The position numbers and the translations under genes were made by a program. A stretch of 64,000 nucleotides of DNA. It comes from Streptomyces plumbidurans (GTDB lineage Bacteria > Actinomycetota > Actinomycetes > Streptomycetales > Streptomycetaceae). Where the stretch lies: positions 1-64,000 of the forward strand of contig NZ_JAFJSY010000038.1 of NCBI RefSeq assembly GCF_019857225.1, in the 5' to 3' direction. Below, one piece after another: positions 23,706-31,332 of the stretch (the stretch's first letter is position 1; every line of letters starts with the position of its first letter). The notes below the pieces were generated by a model. That model had not been told where the DNA came from and did no database searches. It saw only the letters and a program-made list of their open reading frames with translations.

Positions 23706-24353
23706 ATGGGGGCCTCGGATTCCGAACCAGTCATACGCGCATGTTGGCTCTCATGGCTCGCGGTCGCGACCGTTGATCAGGCGGAAGTCGCGAAGGCCCT
23801 CGGCTTGACGGACGTACGGGAGACCACCTGGGCCGACGGCGTGGAACTCATCGACGAGGTGGCGCACGACGAGGAGGAGCCGTTCTCCGCAGTTGTCGTC
23901 AGCCCACCCATGCGGGGGTGGACCCTGGTCGTCGGGCCGTACTTCGGCCTGTCCTATCCGCAGCAGACAGCGTATGTCTCCGAGCTCTGCCGGGAGTTGA
24001 GCGAGCGGTTCGGCAAAGCCCAACTCTTCTTCCACAGTGAGCAGAACGACGGGGAGGCGTGGCTGATCGCCGAACGCGGGCGGATTGTCAGGCGTTGGAT
24101 CAGTGAGTACCCGGAGCTCGCTCTGGGCGAACCGTTCGGAGTGGAGCGAAGGCTCCTCGACGCGTACGGCATCACGGGCAGGCCCGAGGATCTCGATCCC
24201 AACAGCGACCTGGCCGGCGACTGGGCGGCGACTTGGGGGGATTGCTGGGCTACGACGGTTGCAGAGGAGTCCAGCGTCGACCCCACCGCAGCGACCCCTG
24301 AGGCGGGCTCGATCGGCAGCATGTGGGTAGCGGTCGCTCCAACTTTCGAATAG
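23706..24353 (+). CDS. Unrecognised cytoplasmic protein
   Basis: 215 residues. N-terminal segment VIRACWLSWLAVATVDQAEV then AKALGLTDVRETTWADGVEL; central MRGWTLVVGPYFGLSYPQQT, LCRELSERFGKAQLFFHSEQ and DGEAWLIAERGRIVRRWISE; C-terminal SVDPTAATPEAG. The order 'WTLVVG ... S.RFG.aqyF ... aW....G..vR ... SVDPT' recurs in actinobacterial proteins of unknown function, some beside toxin or effector genes, but I cannot name the family. It lies between the second tRNA-Gly fragment and the second integrase fossil, so it is a candidate island cargo gene. Confidence 0.6.
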   Translation: MGASDSEPVIRACWLSWLAVATVDQAEVAKALGLTDVRETTWADGVELIDEVAHDEEEPFSAVVVSPPMRGWTLVVGPYFGLSYPQQTAYVSELCRELSERFGKAQLFFHSEQNDGEAWLIAERGRIVRRWISEYPELALGEPFGVERRLLDAYGITGRPEDLDPNSDLAGDWAATWGDCWATTVAEESSVDPTAATPEAGSIGSMWVAVAPTFE

Positions 24354-24401
24354 GCGCGCCGTCTGCCACCGGCGGGGAAGCTGCCGACCACCGCTTGAGG
24401 A

Positions 24402-24559
24402 GTTCGATCCACTCCGACGACGATCGACAGCAGGAAGTTGCAGCCGGTCTCGACGAGACCGTACGCAAGGCACGCCAGGAAGCTGCAGCCGTGCCAGAAC
24501 AGGGGACAGATGACCCCGACGATCAAGCATCTGGCACGAATCTGGCACGCGACCGCTGA
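24402..24559 (+). pseudogene. Integrase C-terminal fossil 2
   Basis: Open frame to TGA at 24557-24559: SIHSDDDRQQEVAAGLDETV then RKARQEAAAVPEQGTDD and SGTNLARDR. The RQQ.VAAGLD..VR block and the SGTNLAR-type ending are typical of integrase tails of pSAM2-like elements. No catalytic domain precedes it. It ends 53 bp before the tRNA-Gly 3' end, where an int gene next to an att site is expected. Confidence 0.55.
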
Positions 24560-24572
24560 TCAGCACGGACAG

Positions 24573-24603
24573 CAAAAAGGCCCGGGTCTCTGACCTGGGC
24601 CTT
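24573..24603 (-). terminator. Rho-independent terminator of tRNA-Gly
   Basis: AAGGCCCGGGTC (24577-24588) pairs with GACCTGGGCCTT (24592-24603) with one mismatch; the AAAAA to its left is the U-tail on the minus strand. It lies 8 bp past the tRNA 3' end. The two partial tRNA copies carry different hairpins at the same position. Confidence 0.85.
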
Positions 24604-24611
24604 AGTCGTGG

Positions 24612-24682
24612 AGCGGGTGACGAGAATCGAACTCGCGCTCTCAGCTTGGGAAGCTGATGTTCTACCATTAAACTACACCCGC
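24612..24682 (-). tRNA. tRNA-Gly (anticodon CCC)
   Basis: 71 nt on the minus strand. Perfect 7-bp acceptor stem GCGGGTG/CACCCGC with discriminator U (24612), D-arm GTTTAATGGTAGAAC, anticodon stem TCAGC/GCTGA with loop TTCCCAA (anticodon CCC), and T-arm GCGAGTTCGATTCTCGT. CCA is not encoded. The 3' half is duplicated at 22131, and less well at 23457, so this gene is the integration site of former mobile elements. Confidence 0.95.
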
Positions 24683-24903
24683 GTAGACGCCGACCAAGGC
24701 CGGTGTCGAATGCAACGTCACTTTACCTCATCCCCGGCCCCCGGCGCTGAAGCCGTGGGGCCGTGCTGTGTTGGTGGGGGCTACGAGGCTGCGGGGGGCG
24801 GGAGTTGGGGCGTACGGTGGAGGCGTGGGGGAGGGTCCGGGCAGGGTCGGAGTGCCGTGTGGGAGTCGGTTTTTTCATCCCGTAATGTGGCATTTGTCGT
24901 CAG

Positions 24904-25113
24904 GTGAGCAGTAGCCAGACGCGGCTCTTGGGGAAGGGACTCTTGGACTTGATGGAGCGCACCGTCGTCCGTTGTGCCGATGGGCACGTGTTCAGCACCG
25001 CTTCGTTCCCGATGCAGCAGGCCGAGCGGCTCGGCCCCGGCCGGCTCGTGCGGTGTCCGCGATGTGCCCGGCTCCGCAGTGCGGTGCCGGTCAGCCTTCA
25101 GAAGCAGCATTAG
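24904..25113 (+). CDS. Small cysteine-containing protein
   Basis: 69 residues from GTG 24904, or 53 from ATG 24952. The core VVRCADGHVFSTASFPMQQA then LVRCPRCARLRSAVPV has a Cys-x4-His and a CPRC pair, a minimal zinc-ribbon arrangement. Function unknown. Neither start has a good ribosome-binding site; a TAATGT box at 24883 lies upstream of the GTG. It precedes dcd by 100 bp on the same strand. Confidence 0.6.
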   Translation: MSSSQTRLLGKGLLDLMERTVVRCADGHVFSTASFPMQQAERLGPGRLVRCPRCARLRSAVPVSLQKQH

Positions 25114-25202
25114 CAGCATCAGGGGTGCACACCGTGTACGTGGCATGAGTGGTGTGCAGGCGCGCGGGGCGGCTCGGTTGTGGTCGGTCCGCGCGCCTTG
25201 CG

Positions 25203-25208
25203 TATCCT
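25203..25208 (+). promoter_or_regulatory. -10 box (TATCCT) of dcd, leaderless spacing
   Basis: TATCCT, 6 nt, then the GTG at 25215; no Shine-Dalgarno sequence. TTGTGG at 25178 could serve as -35, although the 19-nt gap is long. Confidence 0.5.
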
Positions 25209-25214
25209 CGGGGC

Positions 25215-25790
25215 GTGCTTCTCTCTGACAAGGACATCCGGGCCGAGATCGACGCCGGGCGAGTGGTGATCGATCCCTACGACGAATCCATGGTGCAGCC
25301 GTCGAGTGTCGACGTGCGCCTGGACCGGTATTTCCGGGTGTTCGAGAACCACAAGTATCCGCATATCGATCCCTCCGTCGAGCAGGTGGATCTCACGCGG
25401 CTGGTGCAGCCGGAGGGCGACGAGCCGTTCATCCTGCATCCCGGGGAGTTCGTGCTCGCCAGCACGTACGAGGTCATCACGCTCCCCGTCGACCTGGCCT
25501 CCCGGCTCGAGGGCAAGAGCTCGCTCGGGCGGCTCGGTCTGGTCACGCACTCCACCGCCGGGTTCATCGACCCCGGCTTCTCCGGGCATGTGACGCTGGA
25601 ACTCTCCAACCTCGCCACCCTGCCCATCAAGCTCTGGCCCGGCATGAAGATCGGCCAGCTGTGCCTGTTCCGGCTCAGCTCGCCCTCCGAGTTCCCCTAC
25701 GGTAGCGAGCGCTACGGCTCCCGCTACCAGGGTCAGCGCGGACCCACCGCCTCCCGGTCCTACCTCAACTTCCACCGGACCCAGGTGTGA
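25215..25790 (+). CDS. dcd: dCTP deaminase
   Basis: 191 residues, the normal length. The GTG start gives [20 protein letters not shown], as in other actinobacterial Dcd proteins. Trimeric dUTPase-like fold with the catalytic signature [20 protein letters not shown], then [16 protein letters not shown], and C-terminal [16 protein letters not shown], which closes over the substrate. It deaminates dCTP to dUTP; mycobacterial homologues also hydrolyse it to dUMP. Feeds thymidylate synthesis. A phosphoribosyltransferase gene follows after 13 bp, suggesting a nucleotide-metabolism operon. Leaderless expression is likely. Confidence 0.95.
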   Translation: MLLSDKDIRAEIDAGRVVIDPYDESMVQPSSVDVRLDRYFRVFENHKYPHIDPSVEQVDLTRLVQPEGDEPFILHPGEFVLASTYEVITLPVDLASRLEGKSSLGRLGLVTHSTAGFIDPGFSGHVTLELSNLATLPIKLWPGMKIGQLCLFRLSSPSEFPYGSERYGSRYQGQRGPTASRSYLNFHRTQV

Positions 25791-25803
25791 GGGCGAGCGT
25801 GGC

Positions 25804-26316
25804 ATGAGTGAGAGCGGCATGAGTGGGATACGGGAGAACCTGACCTACGAGGCGTTCGGCACCGCCGTACGCGACCTCGCGCAGACCATCGCCGACGACG
25901 GGTACGAGCCGGACATCGTGCTCAGCATCGCCCGTGGAGGCGTCTTCGTCGCCGGCGGTCTCGCGTACGCCCTCGACTGCAAGAACATCCATCTCGTGAA
26001 CGTCGAGTTCTACACGGGCGTCGGCACCACCCTCGACATGCCCGTCATGCTCGCCCCCGTGCCCAACGTCATCGACTTCTCCGACAAGAAGGTCCTCATC
26101 ACCGACGACGTCGCCGACACGGGCAAGACCCTGAAGCTCGTACGGGACTTCTGCCTCGACACTGTCGCCGAGGTCCGCTCGGCCGTCATCTACGAGAAGT
26201 CGCAGTCACTGGTGAAGTGCGACTACGTGTGGAGGCGGACGGACGAATGGATCAACTTTCCGTGGAGCGTGATGCCGCCCGTGATCACCCGGTCCGGGCA
26301 AGTGCTCGACGCCTGA
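25804..26316 (+). CDS. Purine-type phosphoribosyltransferase
   Basis: 170 residues. PRTase core: YEPDIVLSIARGGVFVAGGL, then the PRPP-binding loop VLITDDVADTGKTLKLVRDF, and a C-terminal hood with TDEWINFPWS. The WINFPW ending resembles xanthine-guanine/hypoxanthine PRTases, so salvage of a purine base with PRPP is expected; the base is not certain. Two ATGs (25804, 25819) are possible; SGIRENLTYEAF begins the conserved part. Second gene of the dcd unit; a strong terminator follows. Confidence 0.85.
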   Translation: MSESGMSGIRENLTYEAFGTAVRDLAQTIADDGYEPDIVLSIARGGVFVAGGLAYALDCKNIHLVNVEFYTGVGTTLDMPVMLAPVPNVIDFSDKKVLITDDVADTGKTLKLVRDFCLDTVAEVRSAVIYEKSQSLVKCDYVWRRTDEWINFPWSVMPPVITRSGQVLDA

Positions 26317-26350
26317 CGGCGCTTCGGGCGCGAGAAGCGCCCGAAAAAGA

Positions 26351-26384
26351 GGGCTCCCGGCGCGTTGCCGGGAGCCCTTTCTTG
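26351..26384. terminator. Bidirectional terminator
   Basis: GGGCTCCCGGC (26351-26361) pairs perfectly with GCCGGGAGCCC (26367-26377), 5-nt loop, followed by TTTCTTGTT; AAAAAGA on the left serves the opposite strand. It separates the convergent PRTase and Yip1 genes. A second, smaller hairpin (GGGCGC/GCGCCC) lies at 26327-26343. Confidence 0.88.
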
Positions 26385-26394
26385 TTCCGGGTGG

Positions 26395-27285
26395 TCAGAA
26401 CGTGCCCAGTTTTACGATCGACAGGAGGGCGATCAGTTGGATGGCGCTGGCGCCCAGGGCCTTGGGCCAGGGGAGGTCGTGGGAGCGGGTGACCATGAGG
26501 GTCAGGAGGGCGCCGGCGGCTACCCAGGTTGCCCAGCCGAGGAGCTGGACGAAGGAGGCGTCGCCGCCGAAGAACATGGCGACGACCAGGCGGGGGGCGT
26601 CCGTGAGGGACATGATCAGCATGGAGAGGCCGACCGTGGGCTGCCAGGCGCCGTCGCCGCCGAGCTGGCGGGCCAGGGTGTGGGTGACCACGCCCAGGAT
26701 GAAGGCCGACAGCACCATCGCCACGGCCGTCGTCAGGACGATCGGGACCGCGTTCGAGAGCGTGGCCTCGATCGCGTCCTTGCGGGCGCCGTCGAAGCCG
26801 AAGACCGCGAGCAGGCCGTAGAGGAACGTCACGATCAGGGCCGGGCCCCACATCGTGTAGTCACGCATCTGCAGGAAGGTCTGGGTGGGGGACACGACGA
26901 TGCCCCGCAGCAGGTCCTTCCAGTGCAGCCGCGGTCCTACGGGGCCGGCCGCGGCCGAGCCCGCGCGGTAGGTGCCGCCCTGGCTGTACGGGTCCTCGCC
27001 GACCGAGAACGCCTGGGTGTGGCCGGGGTTGTTGGCCGCGTAGGGATCGTGGTGGCCCTGCGGCGCGTGGCCGCCCGGGCCGCCGAAGTACTCCGGCTCG
27101 TCGTATCCCCCGGCGCTGCCGCCCTGCTGCCACTGGCCGCCGCCGTTCGCGTACGGCTGCTGCGGCGCAGACGGGTAGCCGTACGACGGGCCCTGCGGGG
27201 CCTGCTGTCCGTACGGGGGTTGTTGCGGTCGCCTGGGCGGAGCTCCGTTGTTCCGGGCGCCGCGTCCGATCCTGAATCCAGCCAC
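26395..27285 (-). CDS. Yip1-family integral membrane protein
   Basis: 296 residues. The first ~115 are a Gln/Gly/Pro/Tyr-rich disordered tail (PPYGQQAPQGPSYGYPSAPQ). The rest is a Yip1 domain with five membrane helices, entered by DLLRGIVVSPTQTFLQMRDY and including ALIVTFLYGLLAVFGFDGAR and VPIVLTTAVAMVLSAFILGV. Its function in bacteria is unknown. GTG 27285 gives VAGFRIGRGARNN; a TACGTT box 7 nt upstream and no ribosome-binding site suggest leaderless translation. Confidence 0.85.
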   Translation of the reverse strand: MAGFRIGRGARNNGAPPRRPQQPPYGQQAPQGPSYGYPSAPQQPYANGGGQWQQGGSAGGYDEPEYFGGPGGHAPQGHHDPYAANNPGHTQAFSVGEDPYSQGGTYRAGSAAAGPVGPRLHWKDLLRGIVVSPTQTFLQMRDYTMWGPALIVTFLYGLLAVFGFDGARKDAIEATLSNAVPIVLTTAVAMVLSAFILGVVTHTLARQLGGDGAWQPTVGLSMLIMSLTDAPRLVVAMFFGGDASFVQLLGWATWVAAGALLTLMVTRSHDLPWPKALGASAIQLIALLSIVKLGTF

Positions 27286-27292
27286 GTCATCG

Positions 27293-27298
27293 AACGTA
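27293..27298 (-). promoter_or_regulatory. -10 box (TACGTT) of the Yip1 gene, leaderless spacing
   Basis: On the minus strand TACGTT, 7 nt, then GTG at 27285. No Shine-Dalgarno sequence. Confidence 0.4.
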
Positions 27299-27432
27299 AC
27301 CGATCCCGCAGAGTGGCGTGGCGGGCCCGGCGATTCGGGCCCGGCTTTGCGGCCGAGCTGTGACATCCCCTAGGGGACGGGCCGGGCGGGCGCGCCGGGA
27401 CCCGTAAGGGGGTTGTCAGGGAAAGAGAGGAG

Positions 27433-27462
27433 GAGCCGGGCCCGAGGGTGAGGGCCCGGCTC
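27433..27462. terminator. Terminator hairpin behind the FG-GAP gene
   Basis: GAGCCGGGCCC (27433-27443) pairs perfectly with GGGCCCGGCTC (27452-27462), 8-nt loop; on the minus strand the stem is followed by TCCTCTCTTT. It serves the leftward FG-GAP gene ending at 27516. Confidence 0.8.
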
Positions 27463-27510
27463 CGCTACGGGGACTGTCCGTCCGCTACGGGGACTGTCCG
27501 TCCGCTACGA
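27461..27510. repeat. 20-bp tandem repeat, 2.5 copies
   Basis: TCCGCTACGGGGACTGTCCG at 27461-27480 and 27481-27500, and a half copy at 27501-27510, lying between the terminator stem and the stop codon of the FG-GAP gene. Confidence 0.9.
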
Positions 27511-27515
27511 GGCGG

Positions 27516-28994
27516 TCAGTCCGCGAAGTTGGCGCCGAAGTACGGCGTGCCCGTCGTGGAGACGCCCGAGGTGCTCGGGGCGATGCTGCGCGAGCCGGTC
27601 GTGACGATCTTCGTGCCGTTCGAGGGCAGGTAGGTCACGCCGCCGTTGCCGTCGTTCTCATCTGAGCCGACGATCAGGTCCGCCTTGCCGTCGCCGGTGA
27701 CGTCGTCGAGCTTGACGTCCTGGCCGAAGTAGTCGTTCTTCTCGTCGTTGCCGGGCACGCCCGCCGTGGACTGCGCGAAGGACTGGGCGCCGGAGGCGGT
27801 GTTCAGGCCGTTCGCGGTGCCGTAGAGGACGTCGACGGCGCCGGTGTTGGTGGCGCTGCCGATGTTCTCGCCGGTCACGCCGATCGCGAGGTCCAGGAAG
27901 CCGTCGCCGTTGACGTCGCCCAGGTCGAGCTCGTAGCCGAAGAAGTCGTTGCCCTCGGCGGTGCCGGGGACGTTTCCGGTGTCCTGGGTGATGCCGGTGG
28001 CGTTGGTGGTGATCGGGCCGCCGTCGGAGCCGTAGGTGACCCAGACCTTGCCGCCCTTGCCGGAGTCGGGGACGGCCGTCCCGTCCTCGGTGGTGGGGTT
28101 CCAGTAGGCGCCGGAGACGATGTCGCCGTAGCCGTCGTGGTCGATGTCGCCGATCGCGGTGATCACGCCGGGCTTGAGCACCTCCGAGGCGCCCATGTTC
28201 AGGCCGCTCGCGGTGCCGGGGACGTAGTAGTTCTTGTTCCAGCCGTAGTTGGTCTGGGTCTCGTAGCCGTCGATGACCAGGTCGGTCTCCTGGCCGCCGT
28301 TGATGTTGCCGGCAGTCAGGTTGAGCGGGCCGTTCGCGTCGGTGCCCATGATCGGCGGCTTGATCGTGTACGTGCCGCCGGGCTTGCCGGTGGAGCTTAT
28401 GCCGCCCTTGAGGACGTAGATGGTGGCGTTGGAGCTGCCGACGGCCAGGTCGGCCTTGCCGTCGCCGTCGAAGTCGCCGGCGGCGAGGTTCTTGCCCCAG
28501 TAGTCGTGGCCGGAGGGGGACGGGTCGGAGACCGTGACGCCCTTGCCGGTGATGCCGGAGGCCGAGCCCCAAAGGATCGCGAGGCCGCCGCCGTCCTTGT
28601 CGCTGCCGACGTCCTCGCCGGGGGAGCCGACGGCGATGTCGTCGTAGCCGTCGCCGTTGAAGTCGGCGTACGCCGTCTCCGCGCCGAAGTGGTCGCCGGT
28701 CTCGGCGGTACCGGGGTTGCCCGTGGTGTTCTGGCTGATGGTGGAGCGCTTGGCGGAGGACACGCCGGACTTGGTGCCGTAGAGGACGACCAGCTGTCCG
28801 GCCTCGGCCTTGCCGCTGACGTAGGCGCCGTCGGCCGAGAAGGCCGTGTCGCCGATCCCGTCGCCGTTGAAGTCGGCCTGCGGGACGGTGGTGGAGTCCG
28901 CGGCCGTCGCGGTGACGGCCGAGAACGTGAGCAGACCGCCCGTCAGCGCGGCCGCGGTGGCGGTGGCGAGGGCGAGTCGCAGAGGTGTGTGCAT
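27516..28994 (-). CDS. Secreted FG-GAP/VCBS repeat (integrin-like propeller) protein
   Basis: 492 residues. Signal peptide MHTPLRLALATATAAALTGG... ending TATAA. The whole mature protein is a beta-propeller of about seven FG-GAP blades, each with a calcium loop of the type DFNGDGIGD, DFNGDGYDD, DFDGDGKAD, DIDHDGYGD, DVNGDGFLD and DVTGDGKAD. Such extracellular propellers bind ligands or polysaccharide; the enzymatic role, if any, is unknown. AGGAG 9 nt before ATG 28994 sets the start. A second FG-GAP gene lies upstream on the same strand, 241 bp away. Confidence 0.88.
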   Translation of the reverse strand: MHTPLRLALATATAAALTGGLLTFSAVTATAADSTTVPQADFNGDGIGDTAFSADGAYVSGKAEAGQLVVLYGTKSGVSSAKRSTISQNTTGNPGTAETGDHFGAETAYADFNGDGYDDIAVGSPGEDVGSDKDGGGLAILWGSASGITGKGVTVSDPSPSGHDYWGKNLAAGDFDGDGKADLAVGSSNATIYVLKGGISSTGKPGGTYTIKPPIMGTDANGPLNLTAGNINGGQETDLVIDGYETQTNYGWNKNYYVPGTASGLNMGASEVLKPGVITAIGDIDHDGYGDIVSGAYWNPTTEDGTAVPDSGKGGKVWVTYGSDGGPITTNATGITQDTGNVPGTAEGNDFFGYELDLGDVNGDGFLDLAIGVTGENIGSATNTGAVDVLYGTANGLNTASGAQSFAQSTAGVPGNDEKNDYFGQDVKLDDVTGDGKADLIVGSDENDGNGGVTYLPSNGTKIVTTGSRSIAPSTSGVSTTGTPYFGANFAD

Positions 28995-29234
28995 GCGGGT
29001 TTTCTCCTGCTGCATGCGGGGACGCCTGGCGGGCGTCCACAGTCAATGGGGTGCGCGCCGGATGGTGTTGGCCGGAAGTTGGCGTGGCGTTAACCATTCG
29101 GCTGGCGATCAGGAGACCCACAACGGTGTGCAAGGGTTGTACGTGAGTTCGGTTAATTTTTGGGACGGGTGTGAATCGTTTCTTCACGCGCCCCACAGGC
29201 CCGTGAGCCCGGCGGCCCGTCACTCCGCCAGGCA

Positions 29235-30518
29235 TCACTCCGCCAGGAACTCCGAGCTGGAGAAGGTGACCGACGGCTCGGGCGCCAGCAGGCCCTTCCT
29301 CATCCCCGGGTAGACCGCGACGGTGTCCTTCGTCTCGCCCCGGTACGTGCGCACCGCCAGGTCCGCCCGGCCGTCGCCGTCGAAGTCGCCCACCGACAGC
29401 ACCCTGGTCGTCCCCCGGGCCGCAGGCGCGACGGTGACCGTGCCGGTCGTGGTCAGGCCCGTCGTACGGCCGCGGAGGACCCGCAGCCGTGAGCCGCTGG
29501 AGACCAGGTCGGTGAGGCCGTCGCCGTCGAAGTCGGCGGCGTCGAGCAGGGAGCCGGGGGAGGCGAGGGTGGCGTGGGTCGGGGCCGGGAGGTCGTAGCG
29601 CAGGGACGTTTTGCCCATGGTGCCGACCGCCGCGTCCAGGGCCGCTCCCCTGCCGAAGCGGCCGAGGGCGATGTCGATGCCCTCGGGCAGGGCGGTGCCG
29701 GTGCGGGTCGGTCCGTCGGGTCCGCCGAGGACGACGTACGCCTTGCCCGGTCCGTCCGTCGTACGAACCAACAGGTCGTCGTAGCCGTCGCGGTCGACGT
29801 CGGCCGCCGGGCCGGTCGGGACCTCGCCCGGCGAGGGGACGGGGGCGCCGGCCGCGTGCGGAGCGCCCTTGCGGCTGAACGGGCCGCGCAGAAAGCTGAG
29901 CCGCTGCCCCGACGCGTGCAGGACGAGGTCCTGGGCGCCGTCGCCGTCGAAGTCGCCGCACACCGGCTGGTCGGGCCAGTCGTTGCCGAAGCGGGCGGCG
30001 GCGGGGACGGTGAGGGGGACCGCGTGGGTGAGGCCGGCGGGGGAGCCGAAGAGGACCTGGAGCGGGACCGGGGGCATGCCCTGGCCGTCGTAGGGCGGGT
30101 CGGTCGAGACGATGAGGTCGGTGAAGCCGTCCTTGTCCAGGTCGCAGCTCGCCTCCGCGTCGAAGACGGCGGGGAGTTGGCCCTTGGTGCGGGCGGCGTA
30201 CTTCGCGGGGCCGATCAACTGCCGTGCACCCGGGGCGAGTCCGTGCGCGCCGCCGTAGACGACGCCGATGCCCGCGTCGTCCACGTGGCTCCGGGCCTTC
30301 ACGAGGGCGTCGAGGACGAGGTCGCGGTGTCCGTCACCGTTGAAGTCGTCGGGGGTTTTGCTGCCCTTGCCGTGCGGGACGGGCAACTTGGCGGGGGCGT
30401 CGGCGATGCGTACGGGGGTGGGGCGGGTGCCTCCGGTGTCGGTACCCGGGCCGCACGCGGCGAGCACAAGCCCGGTGCAGACGACCGCCGTACACATCCC
30501 GCCTCTTCGCACGCGCAC
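29235..30518 (-). CDS. FG-GAP repeat lipoprotein
   Basis: 427 residues. GTG 30518 gives VRVRRGGMCTAVVCTGLVLA followed by AC; a lipobox with Cys ~22; GAGGTG precedes the GTG. FG-GAP calcium loops recur: DFNGDGHRD, DLDKDGFTD, DFDGDGAQD, DVDRDGYDD, DFDGDGLTD and DFDGDGRAD, consistent with a six- or seven-bladed propeller tethered to the membrane. One blade (~285-305) has lost its loop. Function unknown. It lies upstream of the purely secreted FG-GAP gene, from which it has diverged strongly. Confidence 0.85.
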   Translation of the reverse strand: MRVRRGGMCTAVVCTGLVLAACGPGTDTGGTRPTPVRIADAPAKLPVPHGKGSKTPDDFNGDGHRDLVLDALVKARSHVDDAGIGVVYGGAHGLAPGARQLIGPAKYAARTKGQLPAVFDAEASCDLDKDGFTDLIVSTDPPYDGQGMPPVPLQVLFGSPAGLTHAVPLTVPAAARFGNDWPDQPVCGDFDGDGAQDLVLHASGQRLSFLRGPFSRKGAPHAAGAPVPSPGEVPTGPAADVDRDGYDDLLVRTTDGPGKAYVVLGGPDGPTRTGTALPEGIDIALGRFGRGAALDAAVGTMGKTSLRYDLPAPTHATLASPGSLLDAADFDGDGLTDLVSSGSRLRVLRGRTTGLTTTGTVTVAPAARGTTRVLSVGDFDGDGRADLAVRTYRGETKDTVAVYPGMRKGLLAPEPSVTFSSSEFLAE

Positions 30519-30654
30519 CGCCCACCTCGTCAGCCCCGTCGACAACGCCGGGGCAATGATGCACGTGTTCGAGAGGGGGCGACAGTGCCGGTTCGGCCGT
30601 GCGGCGTTCGGCTGCGGCAACTCCTGCAGGTCCCGGACTACGGCGTGCCGCGAG

Positions 30655-31332
30655 TCACGGTGTGCCGGGAGTCACGAGGCCGGACTCGTAGGCGATGACC
30701 ACGAGTTGGGCGCGGTCCCGGGCGTTCAGTTTGGTGAGGAGCCGGCTGACGTGCGTCTTCGCCGTGGCGGCGCTGATGTGCAGGCGTACGGCGATCTCGG
30801 CGTTGGACAGTCCGCGGGCGACCTCCGTGAGGACTTCGCGTTCGCGGTCGGTGATGGTGCCAAGGGCGGTTGGCGTGGTCTTGACGGTCGGGGCGGTCTG
30901 GGGCCGGCGGGCGAACTCGGCGATCAGGCGCCGGGTGATGCGCGGCGCCAGCAGGCCGTCGCCGGCGGCGACGACGCGGACGGCGGCCAGGAGGTCCTCG
31001 GGGGTGGTGTCCTTGAGGACGAAGCCGCTGGCGCCCGCGCGCAGGGCCGTATAGACGTACTCGTCGAGGTCGAAGGTGGTCAGGATGAGGACGCGGACGC
31101 CCTCCAGACCGGGGTCGGTGCAGATGCGGCGGGTGGCCACGAGGCCGTCGGTGTGCGGCATTCGGATGTCCATGAGGACGACGTCAGGGCGGTGTTCACG
31201 GGCCAAGTCCAGGGCCTGCGCGCCGTCTTCGGCCTCCGCGACCACCTTCATGTCGGGCGCGGTGTCAAGCAGGAGCCTGAACCCGCCGCGGAGCAGTGGC
31301 TGGTCGTCGGCGACCACCACACGGATCGTCAT
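30655..31332 (-). CDS. NarL/FixJ-type response regulator
   Basis: 225 residues. Receiver domain with acidic pocket VVVADDQ, phosphoacceptor Asp54 in DVVLMDIRMPHTDG, Thr in ILTTFD and Lys in GFVLKD. C-terminal LuxR HTH: TITDREREVLTEVARGLSNA then EIAVRLHISAATAKTHVSRL. Phosphorylated by the kinase gene just upstream, whose stop overlaps this ATG (ATGA). The divergent ABC exporter (32836) is the most likely target, as in many Streptomyces drug-export modules. Confidence 0.93.
   Translation of the reverse strand: MTIRVVVADDQPLLRGGFRLLLDTAPDMKVVAEAEDGAQALDLAREHRPDVVLMDIRMPHTDGLVATRRICTDPGLEGVRVLILTTFDLDEYVYTALRAGASGFVLKDTTPEDLLAAVRVVAAGDGLLAPRITRRLIAEFARRPQTAPTVKTTPTALGTITDREREVLTEVARGLSNAEIAVRLHISAATAKTHVSRLLTKLNARDRAQLVVIAYESGLVTPGTP

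Noticed and set aside
28137-29093. 318-codon plus-strand frame antisense to the FG-GAP gene
   Set aside because: Val/Gly/Ala-rich antisense shadow without family features.
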